Assembly (NCBI GenBank): GCA_024684375.1
Contig: JAIKWZ010000018.1
Coordinates: 124,001 to 188,000, forward strand
DNA: 64,000 bases
Direction: 5' to 3'
DNA from: Clostridiales bacterium
GTDB taxonomy: Bacteria > Bacillota > Clostridia > Christensenellales > Aristaeellaceae
In this document: in pieces, positions 43,785 to 52,103 of the stretch
Numbering within the stretch: position 1 is the stretch's first letter
Layout: the number at the start of each line of letters is the position of its first letter
The notes under the pieces: model-generated
The model's database searches: none
Seen by the model: only the letters and a program-made list of their open reading frames with translations
Told to the model about the DNA's origin: nothing
Position numbers and translations under genes: made by a program

Positions 43785-46700
43785 CTATTTGTAATAAGAA
43801 TAAGCTTTGCCCTTGTCGTCGATAAGCTGCACATTACGGGCGATCTCGCCGAAGTACTTTTCGAATTCGGCCTTGCTGAGCGAGTTGCGGAAGAAGTGCA
43901 GCAGCCTGCCCGGACGGGTCTGGGCGTAGTTTCTGAGCTTTTTCAGGTGGGAATTATAGCTGCCCTGTGACAGGTTCCAGCGTTGCAGGTGTGTGGGGAG
44001 CTCAGGCAGCAGCTCATTATATCTGTCAGATATTTTGGCAAGCACGCTCTGGCTGGACCAGTCGCCCTTCAGTTTTTCGCTGAACAGGGTAAGGAAGTAG
44101 TCCCGGCACACGGGGTTTTTCATAAGCGCGATGAACAGACTGTTGTCACGCTTGTTGCTTTCGCCCACGCCGCCCGGCTTGAGCCAGCGCCCCACTGAGT
44201 TGGTATCGGTGTAGAACGCCCAGTCGAAGTCGAACAGTACCCAGCGCCATTTGCCGTCCACGGCGGTCGAACGGTATTTTTTGTTGTTGAGCAGGTCGGT
44301 GTTGCCGGTATAGATCTCCACCGCGATGGCGTTTAAGAAGTTCTTCCAGTCGATGTATTTATCGGCCACGGCTAGCTTTTCGGCGGTCTCAAGCCCGTTT
44401 TTGCTGTAATACTCCTTAAACTCCTTCCAGCTGGCAGCGGAGCCCTTCATGACCTTGTCGTTGGCTTTCAGCAGGTCGATGCCGTCCTTCAGGCTTTCGT
44501 CCCAGCCTTCCCACTGGCAGATGGAGTAGGCGTTTATCCTTTCGCGCATATTGTACTGGCCCCAGTACTGGCCGTTGATGTACACCACGCACAGGGCAGT
44601 GTCCTGGTACATCACGCCCAAGCCTTCGGCGAGGCTGGAGAGGATGCTGTCCCTCATGCGCGTCTTGTCCCAGTCCTGCCCGGACTGGCGAAGCAGGAAG
44701 CTTTGATACTCGGTGTAATCGCGGTTGGGGAAGAGTTTCGCGTAAAAGCGCTTGGTGCCGTACTTGGAGTTGGCTATGATCTTAAAGGATTTTTGCGCTT
44801 CTGAGCGGGAATACTGCCCGTGCAGCCTTACGCCGCAGCCCTGGGAAAGGATCGTTTTGCCGTCCACTCCGAAAAGCTCCACGTTGGAGGTTTTTTCCCA
44901 GGTCATCCAGAAATTCGCGCCTTTGTCCAGGGAGCCGTAGGGCTTTTTGGCCTCCGCATTGGGACCCTTTACATACAGGCCTTTTTCGTAGCTCCACATA
45001 TCTGTGGGATCCATAACGAGACTGACCACCTGCATGGTGTGTTCAAGCCCGAAAAAGTAGGTCTGCGTTTCCACCATGGAGGACAGCTGCCCGTTTTTGA
45101 ACGCCGCGGCTCTGACGACCGTGGTATCGCTTATGACGATAGGGCCGGAATACAGGTAAGACATCAGGGTGCCGTTGACCCTTGAGGAGTATTCGGGGTC
45201 TACCTTGTAGGAATAGCCGCCCGCGTGGGAAGGATCGGGCTCAGAGGAATCCAGCGTGTAGTAAATGGTCGCGCCCGGTTCGGCGCTGAGGGTCAAGCTA
45301 ACGGTCTCGCCCGCCTTGTACATGCCGCCGGCCTGAGAAAAACGGGGTTTGAGCAGTCTTTCCTCATAACCGGTGGAAACGTTCGCGGAGCCGGGCGTGG
45401 CGGCGGTCAAATAAAAAAAACCGGAATCCAGGCTGGAGCCCATGCGTCCGTAGGAGAGGTTGGTATACTGCGTGCCCATGGGGCAGCGGTCAAGGATGTT
45501 GCCTTCGGGGTCGGCAAACACAAGGGTCTCTCCTTCGGTGGCGGAAAGGCTGAAGTTGGTGTGCAGGTAAGAGCCTATCTTCCCGTCCTCGCCGCTCAGA
45601 TAAACGCCGAGATATGAGCCGGCGGGAATGCTCGTGCCCTGGGGAAACTGCCATTTGCGGGGCTTGCCCGGGTCGTCGCTCAGGCCGTAGCCGCTGATAT
45701 CCACCGCCTGGGAGGAAGTGTTGCGCAATTCGACCCAGTCATAACTGTTCCGCGAAGAAGTGGAAGCCGAGGCCATGACCTCGTTTATATAAACTCTGCT
45801 TGAATTTTGCGCCGCGAACTGACCGGAGATCAGCGCGGCGCTTGAGATGGTGTTTGCCATGCCGGGGGTGGGCGCCTTAGTGGTCACCCAGGAATCGTCG
45901 CTTTGGCGGGAATAGCTTTGATCGCTCTTGAGCAGGTCCCACTCCACCATGTCGATTATGTAGCCTCTGGCGTCTGAGAGGATCAAGCCCTCCTTTTCCG
46001 TGCTCAGCCTGAAATTGGTGTGCAGGGGAGCGGAAGTGTCCTTGCGGTCATAGCCGGAGCAGTAGATCAACATGTACTGGCCCGCCCCGATGGAGATGTT
46101 GGGGAACTCCCACTTGCGCAGATTGTCCTCGCTGTCGCTCAGGTGGTAGCCGGACAGGCTAATGGTGTAGCCGGAGGAATTATATATCTCCACCCAGTCC
46201 AGGTGCTCGCCGTGCTCGTCAGGCGCGTAGGAGGCGTTTTTGGCCATCACTTCGTTGATCACTATGGGGCTGTCCGCCAGCTGGCGTGAGGAGCGCAGCG
46301 CGAGGAAGCTTTCGTGAGTGTTGGCAAGCTGGGGAGTGGGCTCGCTGCTTATCTGCCACTGGCCGCCGATCTCGGCGTATGAGCAGTTGGCGGGCAGAGA
46401 GGGGATGTTTATGCTCTGCACAGCGGTCTCATAGGGATTGTAAAGGAACAGCCTGTCGCCAGCGGCGGAGAGCTTGAAGGGAGCGTGATAGGCGTAGCCG
46501 GGAGTGTTGCTTGTGGTATTGGTGCAGAAAACGAGCACCCTTTCGCCGCTTTTGAGCGTCTGCTGAGGAAACTCGAAATACTTTCCCATCATGCCCATGG
46601 CTCCGGAATCCTTCGCCAGGATCCAGCCGTTGAGGCTGATGTCCACCGAGGAAACGTTGGTAAGCTCTACCCAGTCGGAGAAATTGCCCTGCTCATCCTG

Positions 46701-46916
46701 CAGCACAGAAGAGTTGGAACTCATGACCTCCGTGATCCTGAGCGTGTTGGCGTTGTCTATCTCGGTCACGGGCTGTACGCTGTCGACGACTGCCGAATCG
46801 GGGAAAACGTTTTTTTGAACGAAAAGGCAAAAGATGATAAGAACCAGGCCGGCGATGATCACCAGCGGCAGATAATTCTTGGAATTATTCTTTTGAGAGG
46901 AGGATGTTCCCTTCAT
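43785..46916 (-). CDS. CotH kinase-family surface protein with lamin-tail domains
   Basis: A 1043-residue protein. One transmembrane helix (LPLVIIAGLVLIIFCLFV, about 16-33) anchors it with the rest outside. Three lamin-tail domains begin near 58 (LRITEVMSSNSS), 218 (IVINEVMAKNAS) and 375 (VYINEVMASAST), each with a DWVEL/DWVEI strand. A chitobiase C-terminal-like domain (GATIYYTLDSSEPDPS near 545) precedes a CotH domain from about 620 to 990 (RLHGQYSR, MRDSIL, MRERIN, DFDWAFYTDTN near 895). CotH proteins are atypical kinases; the two Asp of the DFDWAF region are the expected metal ligands. It starts the operon with VTC and DUF4956. GGAG precedes the ATG. Confidence 0.92.
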   Translation of the reverse strand: MKGTSSSQKNNSKNYLPLVIIAGLVLIIFCLFVQKNVFPDSAVVDSVQPVTEIDNANTLRITEVMSSNSSVLQDEQGNFSDWVELTNVSSVDISLNGWILAKDSGAMGMMGKYFEFPQQTLKSGERVLVFCTNTTSNTPGYAYHAPFKLSAAGDRLFLYNPYETAVQSINIPSLPANCSYAEIGGQWQISSEPTPQLANTHESFLALRSSRQLADSPIVINEVMAKNASYAPDEHGEHLDWVEIYNSSGYTISLSGYHLSDSEDNLRKWEFPNISIGAGQYMLIYCSGYDRKDTSAPLHTNFRLSTEKEGLILSDARGYIIDMVEWDLLKSDQSYSRQSDDSWVTTKAPTPGMANTISSAALISGQFAAQNSSRVYINEVMASASTSSRNSYDWVELRNTSSQAVDISGYGLSDDPGKPRKWQFPQGTSIPAGSYLGVYLSGEDGKIGSYLHTNFSLSATEGETLVFADPEGNILDRCPMGTQYTNLSYGRMGSSLDSGFFYLTAATPGSANVSTGYEERLLKPRFSQAGGMYKAGETVSLTLSAEPGATIYYTLDSSEPDPSHAGGYSYKVDPEYSSRVNGTLMSYLYSGPIVISDTTVVRAAAFKNGQLSSMVETQTYFFGLEHTMQVVSLVMDPTDMWSYEKGLYVKGPNAEAKKPYGSLDKGANFWMTWEKTSNVELFGVDGKTILSQGCGVRLHGQYSRSEAQKSFKIIANSKYGTKRFYAKLFPNRDYTEYQSFLLRQSGQDWDKTRMRDSILSSLAEGLGVMYQDTALCVVYINGQYWGQYNMRERINAYSICQWEGWDESLKDGIDLLKANDKVMKGSAASWKEFKEYYSKNGLETAEKLAVADKYIDWKNFLNAIAVEIYTGNTDLLNNKKYRSTAVDGKWRWVLFDFDWAFYTDTNSVGRWLKPGGVGESNKRDNSLFIALMKNPVCRDYFLTLFSEKLKGDWSSQSVLAKISDRYNELLPELPTHLQRWNLSQGSYNSHLKKLRNYAQTRPGRLLHFFRNSLSKAEFEKYFGEIARNVQLIDDKGKAYSYYK

Positions 46917-46971
46917 ATATTAGCTCCAGATCAGTGGGTAAAGTGCCTGAATGCGGCGCATAATCCCTTAC

Positions 46972-46977
46972 ATTATA
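46972..46977 (-). promoter_or_regulatory. -10 box upstream of the CotH-VTC-DUF4956 operon
   Basis: Minus strand TATAAT (46977-46972), 56 nt before the ATG. No convincing -35 box lies 16-18 nt upstream, so an activator or alternative sigma factor may be needed. Confidence 0.55.
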
Positions 46978-47010
46978 CCATAGTTTGACGGCCTATAAAC
47001 GCAAATAGAG

Positions 47011-48327
47011 TTAATTTACTGTAAATGGGACAAAGCTGAAACCGCGTTCCGCCGCATAGGTCTGGGCATAGCTTCCGGAAGGAGCGTAAATGGTGATCCC
47101 GCTGGGAAAGGCGTCAGGCGCGATATAGCTTACGCTGGCGGGCAGCCTGACCTCCCTCAACCTTGCGCAGCCGGCAAACGCGCGGCTCTCTATGCGCACG
47201 AGCGGGCAGTTCCTCAGGTCCGCCTCGCTAAAAATGGCGCCCGAAAACGCTTCTTCGCCGATCACCTTTATCTGGCCAGAAAGGGTGAGGGTCCTGCCGT
47301 CTCTGACGTGCACGAAAGGTAGGGAATGAGCCTTGGCGTAGGCCTCCGCGGCGCTGCCCGGACTCCCCGACAGCGTGACCGATGAGGCAAACGCGCCTTC
47401 CTCTATATATGTCACACTGTCAGGGACAAACACGGTGACGCTGCCAAGTTGGGCGAACGCGCCGTAGTCGATCGCCACAACAGGGCTAAGATTGTACTCG
47501 GAAGGTATGATGATGTAGCTTGACGAGCCGGTGTAGCCGGTTATCGTGCAGCCGGACTCGTCCAGGCTGACCAGAAAGTCTCCTGTGTTCAGGGGTTCGT
47601 ACATGGCCAGAAACGCGGCGGGGAGATCCTTTTCATAATAGTCTCCCGGCTGGTACAGGGTATCGGAGCCGTTGCGGTCGCTCCATCCGGTAAAAGTGTA
47701 GCCGACCAGCGCGGGCACGTTTTCCGGGATCAGCGCGGGTACGCCTTCGATCTTTTCCATGTCGGCGGGCGCGCCTGTGCCTCCCAGAGCGTGGAAGCTC
47801 AGGGGGTAGGTCTCGTAGGTGCCGCCGTACATCGTAAAGTACTTGGTAACTGCCGTGCGGCCTCTTTTTATTCCTTTTTGATAGCGGTTGACGGGGATCT
47901 CGAAGTACACGCAGAAGTACCAGCCCGCGTCGTAGGCGCCCTGGGGCGTATCGGGCAGCGTCTTCAGGTAGTCGCCGACCTTCTTTTTGTTGTTTTCCAG
48001 CTCGTACCCCATATAGCCCAGCTGACCGTAGATATCCTTCCAGCTGGAAAAGCCGTTCCTCTCGCAGTAATTTATCAGGCTCTGGCGGCGGGAATTCCAC
48101 TGGCAGATGCCGTAAGCGGCTCCGGAGTCGCCTATGGCTTCGGGACGGAAACTGCTTTCATATTGGATGTTGCTCATTATGCCGCACGCCGCGGCGCGGT
48201 TATAGCCCAGAGTCTGGGTTATGTAGGTGTAGACGATCTGCATGTTTTCGGCGGTATCCGCCGCGGCGCAGGGGACGCACAGCGCCAACATGAGCAGGAT
48301 ACACGCCCAGATGCCCAGCCGCCGCAT
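47011..48327 (-). CDS. Secreted phage-tail-type lysozyme with BspA-like LRRs
   Basis: A 438-residue secreted protein. ATG 48327 is chosen because GGGAGG lies 8 nt before it and a signal peptide starts there (MRRLGIWACILLMLALCVPCAAA). Residues about 27-165 form a phage tail lysozyme domain (AAACGIMSNIQYESSFRPEAIG in part, AYGICQWNSRRQ), followed by an InlB-type B repeat (FTGWSDRNGSDTLYQPGDYY) and BspA-like leucine-rich repeats (VAIDYGAFAQLGSVTVFVPDSV, in part; IESRAFAGCARLREVRLPAS). It probably cleaves peptidoglycan while binding surfaces. It has its own promoter, back to back with the carboxypeptidase genes. Confidence 0.9.
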   Translation of the reverse strand: MRRLGIWACILLMLALCVPCAAADTAENMQIVYTYITQTLGYNRAAACGIMSNIQYESSFRPEAIGDSGAAYGICQWNSRRQSLINYCERNGFSSWKDIYGQLGYMGYELENNKKKVGDYLKTLPDTPQGAYDAGWYFCVYFEIPVNRYQKGIKRGRTAVTKYFTMYGGTYETYPLSFHALGGTGAPADMEKIEGVPALIPENVPALVGYTFTGWSDRNGSDTLYQPGDYYEKDLPAAFLAMYEPLNTGDFLVSLDESGCTITGYTGSSSYIIIPSEYNLSPVVAIDYGAFAQLGSVTVFVPDSVTYIEEGAFASSVTLSGSPGSAAEAYAKAHSLPFVHVRDGRTLTLSGQIKVIGEEAFSGAIFSEADLRNCPLVRIESRAFAGCARLREVRLPASVSYIAPDAFPSGITIYAPSGSYAQTYAAERGFSFVPFTVN

Positions 48328-48363
48328 ACGCTTTACCTCCCACATACGCATTTCTTCCGGAAA

Positions 48364-48393
48364 ATTATATCATTTTGCTCATTCTTGCGTCAA
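48364..48393 (-). promoter_or_regulatory. Promoter of the lysozyme-LRR gene
   Basis: Minus strand: TTGACG (48393-48388), 18-nt spacer, TATAAT (48369-48364). Confidence 0.8.
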
Positions 48394-48462
48394 GGCGGGG
48401 CGGCAGAAGCGGGATCGGAACACATTTAACATAAAAAACGTCAAATCTCTGTAATATTTTGG

Positions 48463-48468
48463 TATAAT
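48463..48468 (+). promoter_or_regulatory. -10 box upstream of the carboxypeptidase genes
   Basis: TATAAT at 48463-48468, 29 nt before the GTG start. The -35 region (near 48440) is poor (GTCAAA). Confidence 0.55.
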
Positions 48469-48497
48469 ATATTGGCTTATACCGGGAGGTGAAGGCT

Positions 48498-49364
48498 GTG
48501 AAACGCGCTGTCGCGCTGGCTTTGTGCGCTCTGCTCTGTTTTGCCAGCTTCGCGGAGGACGGGGACAGTACGCCGCGGGCGGAGTATCCGTCCGGGCTGT
48601 ACAGCGATTCATGCATTCTTGTGGAAGCGGAAACTGGTGAGGTGCTGTTCGAGAAGGACGCGGATTCCCGACGTTATCCCGCATCCACCACCAAGATAAT
48701 GACGCTGATCGTGTCCATCGAAAGAAAGGACGGGCGTGAGATCGTGACAGTGCCCGCGTCCGCCGGGGAAATATCGATGGACTCCACCCGCGTGCCCGTA
48801 TATTACGGGGAAAAGATGCCTCTCAGGGACTTGTGGTACGGGCTGATATACAATTCCGGAAACGACGCGGCCAACGCTATTGCGGAGCTGACCAGCGGCT
48901 CGGTAAAGGCGTTCGTGGAGGATATGAACACAAAGGCAGAGGAACTGGGCTTGAAGTCTACCCACTTCACCAATCCTCACGGGCTGCATTCACAGCAGCA
49001 CTACACCACCTGCCGTGATATGGCGGAGCTGACCCGGTACTGCCTTGAAAACGATCTGTTCAGGGAGATAACTTTTTCCACAGGCTATACGATGCAGCCC
49101 ACCAGCAAGAGGGGCGAACTGTTCCTTGACCACCATTACGGCATAACCGATTTCTCCACGAAATATTATTACCCCTATGCCCGCGGCATAAAAACAGGCT
49201 ACACATCCAAGGCGGGGCAGTGCTTCGTAGGCGCGGCGGACAAGGACGGCCGCGAGCTGGTGGTCGTCATTATGCACTGCGGGTTCACGAAACCTGAAAA
49301 ATGGGTCGACGCTAAAAAACTGTTCGAATACGGCTTCCAGGTGCTTGAGGACAGAGAAGACTGA
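48498..49364 (+). CDS. D-alanyl-D-alanine carboxypeptidase (DacF-like)
   Basis: A 288-residue exported penicillin-binding enzyme that trims peptidoglycan stem peptides. A signal peptide (VKRAVALALCALLCFASFA) is followed by the S11 peptidase domain with Ser63 in ASTTK, the SGN motif in YNSGNDA near 124-130 and KTG in GIKTGYTSKAG near 234. GTG 48498 is chosen since GGGAGG (48484-48489) overlaps the earlier in-frame GTG. It lacks the C-terminal anchoring region of full-length DacF, so it may be released. The next gene is its paralogue. Confidence 0.92.
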   Translation: MKRAVALALCALLCFASFAEDGDSTPRAEYPSGLYSDSCILVEAETGEVLFEKDADSRRYPASTTKIMTLIVSIERKDGREIVTVPASAGEISMDSTRVPVYYGEKMPLRDLWYGLIYNSGNDAANAIAELTSGSVKAFVEDMNTKAEELGLKSTHFTNPHGLHSQQHYTTCRDMAELTRYCLENDLFREITFSTGYTMQPTSKRGELFLDHHYGITDFSTKYYYPYARGIKTGYTSKAGQCFVGAADKDGRELVVVIMHCGFTKPEKWVDAKKLFEYGFQVLEDRED

Positions 49365-49375
49365 CGGAGGACAAA

Positions 49376-50890
49376 TTGGCAAAACGCATTTTAAGCGCTC
49401 TTTTGGCGCTGATCGTCATATTCAGCTTATCCGCGTTGGCGGTAAGCCCTTCAGATTATTCGGTGGACACGCCGGAAAACCTTCAGCCGGGGCACCTGTA
49501 CGGCCGGGGCTGCATACTGATAAACGCGGACACGGGAGACGTGCTTTTTGAAAAGGACGCGGACACGCGGCGCTATCCCGCCTCGACCACCAAGATAATG
49601 ACCTGCATACTTGGCATAGAGTGGGCGAAGGCGAACAATATGCTGGATGAGACGATAGTTATTCCCAGCGGCATTTCCGTACCCAGCGACTCCTCTAAAA
49701 TGGAGCTTACTCCCGGGGACAAGATGGCGTTCATCGACCTGCTTTACGGCATGATGCTGGCAAGCGGCAACGACGCTTCGCTGGCGGTTGCGCAGCTGGT
49801 GAGCGGGAACGCGAACGAGTTCGTGAAGCTGATGAACCAGAAAGCGTCGGATCTGGGCTTAAGCGAGCGCAGCACGCACTTTACCAATCCTCACGGCCTG
49901 CACGAGGTGAACCACTACACCACGGCCCGGGACATGGCCAAGATCACCGCCTACGCCATGCAGGATCCCACCTTCCGCTCGATAGTTGCCGAGACCTCCT
50001 ATACCGTATACAGCACTTTCTGGCCGGACGGGAAAAAGTTTGAATCCAAGTACGACCTGCTGCTTGAAAACAAGCGCCTGTACTACGCGCCTGCCATAGG
50101 CGTTAAGACGGGATTCACCAAGGCGGCGGGGCGCTCCTTCGTGGGCGCGGCGGAGCACAACGGCGTGACGCTCGTATCCGTATGCTACAACCCGGTCAAA
50201 AAAGATGAGGGAGACAAAAGCTACGAGGAAGCGTTCACCGACTCCATCCGCATGTTCAAGTACGGCTTTTTGCAGTATGGCTTTCTGAGTTTCAAGGAGC
50301 TGTGCCAGATGAGCGATTCCAGCCTTCTGTCCGTATCGGTCAGGAAGGCGGCCAAGGGCGATCCCGGCAACGGCTTCGTAGAAGTCAGCATTACGGACAT
50401 GCCGGCGAACTACACCGAGGGCTACTTAAAGAGCGATCTGGCCGACCCGTTGAAACTGGACGAGATCACAAGGGATTTTACCCACAGGATAGTGCTGGAT
50501 TTCGGCGGCAACGAAGTGGTCGCGCCTTTAAAGGCGGGCGACGTACTGGGCAAAGCGGTATTTACGGGGCTTGACGGCGCGGTCTACGAAGGCAGCGTGG
50601 TGGCGGCAAGGGACGTTGAGATGCAGCCGCCCACTCCCGACGAGGTGATGGACGAGTGGCTGGAGGACAAGCCGGTACTTAAGTTTTTCTCTCCGCGGCA
50701 CAACCCCGCCAGCTGGCTTATCTATATAGTTATCATAGGGCTTATCATTTTCCTGATAATACGCGCCGGACAGAAGCGGCGCCGCATCAACCGCGCGCGC
50801 AGGGCGGCCTACGAGCGCAGAAAACGCGAGTACGCGCGGCGCATGAAACGCCAGGAGGAGCAGCAGAAGGCCGCGAGAAAGCGCGGATAA
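49376..50890 (+). CDS. Membrane-anchored D-alanyl-D-alanine carboxypeptidase
   Basis: A 504-residue paralogue of the preceding protein. Signal peptide (MAKRILSALLALIVIFSLSALA), S11 domain with Ser70 in ASTTK, ASGNDAS and VKTGFTKAAG, then a PBP5-like C-terminal beta domain (about 310-420), a transmembrane helix (LIYIVIIGLIIFLII near 447-461) and a highly basic cytoplasmic tail rich in Arg and Lys. It starts at TTG 49376 with CGGAGG 5 nt upstream. The topology is unlike DacA, which uses an amphipathic helix. Confidence 0.92.
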   Translation: MAKRILSALLALIVIFSLSALAVSPSDYSVDTPENLQPGHLYGRGCILINADTGDVLFEKDADTRRYPASTTKIMTCILGIEWAKANNMLDETIVIPSGISVPSDSSKMELTPGDKMAFIDLLYGMMLASGNDASLAVAQLVSGNANEFVKLMNQKASDLGLSERSTHFTNPHGLHEVNHYTTARDMAKITAYAMQDPTFRSIVAETSYTVYSTFWPDGKKFESKYDLLLENKRLYYAPAIGVKTGFTKAAGRSFVGAAEHNGVTLVSVCYNPVKKDEGDKSYEEAFTDSIRMFKYGFLQYGFLSFKELCQMSDSSLLSVSVRKAAKGDPGNGFVEVSITDMPANYTEGYLKSDLADPLKLDEITRDFTHRIVLDFGGNEVVAPLKAGDVLGKAVFTGLDGAVYEGSVVAARDVEMQPPTPDEVMDEWLEDKPVLKFFSPRHNPASWLIYIVIIGLIIFLIIRAGQKRRRINRARRAAYERRKREYARRMKRQEEQQKAARKRG

Positions 50891-50945
50891 GCCATCACGA
50901 AACGTTAAATTTAGTTAAAAACGCGCACAGGGCGGCGAGTTATGA

Positions 50946-50951
50946 TATACT
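50946..50951 (+). promoter_or_regulatory. -10 box of the tRNA-Val gene
   Basis: TATACT at 50946-50951, 13 nt before the tRNA 5' end. No clear -35 box was found. Confidence 0.4.
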
Positions 50952-50964
50952 ATGCGGGCGTTTC

Positions 50965-51038
50965 GGGGTTATAGCTCAGTTGGTCAGAGCGTCACGTTGA
51001 CATCGTGAAGGTCGATGGTTCGAGCCCATTTAACCCCA
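50965..51038 (+). tRNA. tRNA-Val (anticodon GAC)
   Basis: A full cloverleaf reads by eye: acceptor GGGGTTA / TAACCCC with discriminator A, D-arm GCTC-AGTTGGTCA-GAGC, anticodon stem TCACG / CGTGA with loop TTGACAT (anticodon GAC, decoding GUC), and T-arm GATGG-TTCGAGC-CCATT with one G-U pair. The 3' CCA is not encoded. A terminator follows within 10 nt. Confidence 0.95.
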
Positions 51039-51044
51039 CGCTCC

Positions 51045-51075
51045 GCGCCCTGCTTGCAAGCAGGGCGCTTTTGTT
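51045..51075 (+). terminator. Terminator after tRNA-Val
   Basis: GCGCCCTGCTTG (51045-51056) is followed directly by its reverse complement CAAGCAGGGCGC (51057-51068), then TTTTGTTT. A stem of 10 bp with a small loop forms. Confidence 0.85.
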
Positions 51076-51149
51076 TGGCCGGGAACTCTTTGCCGGCGCA
51101 GGGCGTCCAAACTGTCCGTTACACGACCATATCTATACGGAGGATACCA

Positions 51150-52103
51150 ATGCTTTCAGCCCAATCGCTTTTGCAGCAGCTCGAACAGAACATTGCCCAG
51201 GCCGTGGTCGGCAAGGAAGAAGCGGTCGAATTGCTGTTCAACGCCCTTTTGTGCGGCGGACACGTGCTGATAGAAGATGTGCCCGGCGTGGGCAAGACCA
51301 CCCTCGCTTCCGCATTTGCGCGAAGCCTGGCGCTTAGCTTCAAGCGCATACAGTTCACGCCTGACGTGACGCCCTCGGACGTGACAGGCTACAGCGTGAT
51401 GGACTTTAAGACCGGGGACATGCACTTTAAGCAGGGCGCGGTCTTCTGCAACCTTCTTTTGGCGGATGAGATCAACCGCACCTCTCCCAAGACCCAGTCG
51501 AGCCTTCTGGAGGTCATGCAGGAAGGGCAGGTGACGGCTGACGGCGTGACCCGGCAGCTAAGACAGCCGTTTATGGTGCTGGCCACCCAGAACCCGGTGG
51601 ATTTTGTGGGCACTTATCCTCTGCCGGAAGCGCAGCTGGACAGATTTTTCATGCGCATCGAGATCGGATACCCCAGCCGGGAGGAAGAGATCAAGGTGCT
51701 TGAGATCTACCGGGGCGCCAAAAGCCATGTGGAAGAGATCGAGCCCATCTGCGGTGAGACCGACATATTGGAACTGCAGCAGCAGGTCACTCAGGTGCGG
51801 GTCTCCAGGGAAATGCGCATGTACATAACCAACATCGCCCAGGCGTCCCGCAGCGCGAAGCTGTTCGGAAGAGGCATTTCCACCCGCGGGGCGATAGCGC
51901 TTATGCGCGCCGCTCAGGCGGGGGCGCTGACCCGGGGGCGGGACTATGTGATCCCGGAAGACGTGCGCGACCTGGCTTCGCCGGTACTGGCGCACCGTCT
52001 CAGCCTGAGCCCGGAAGCGCGCATTAGTCAGAAAAACGCCAGCGAGGAAAAGGCGCTGACTCGCCTTATCGCTTCCATTCCGGTGCCGGTACGCTCAAAG
52101 TGA
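51150..52103 (+). CDS. MoxR-family AAA+ ATPase
   Basis: A 317-residue AAA+ protein. Walker A is DVPGVGKTT with Lys49, Walker B is LLADEINR near 107-114, sensor 1 is in VLATQNP near 146 and the lid domain follows. Start ATG 51150 has CGGAGG 7-8 nt upstream; the frame before it covers the tRNA and terminator. MoxR proteins act as chaperones for partner proteins. Here the partners are the DUF58 protein (overlapping by four bases) and the transglutaminase after it, the standard three-gene set. Confidence 0.94.
   Translation: MLSAQSLLQQLEQNIAQAVVGKEEAVELLFNALLCGGHVLIEDVPGVGKTTLASAFARSLALSFKRIQFTPDVTPSDVTGYSVMDFKTGDMHFKQGAVFCNLLLADEINRTSPKTQSSLLEVMQEGQVTADGVTRQLRQPFMVLATQNPVDFVGTYPLPEAQLDRFFMRIEIGYPSREEEIKVLEIYRGAKSHVEEIEPICGETDILELQQQVTQVRVSREMRMYITNIAQASRSAKLFGRGISTRGAIALMRAAQAGALTRGRDYVIPEDVRDLASPVLAHRLSLSPEARISQKNASEEKALTRLIASIPVPVRSK

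Noticed and set aside
50965-51150. Integrative element inserted at the tRNA-Val gene
   Set aside because: No integrase and no repeat of the tRNA 3' end were found downstream; the genes that follow are a standard chromosomal MoxR operon.
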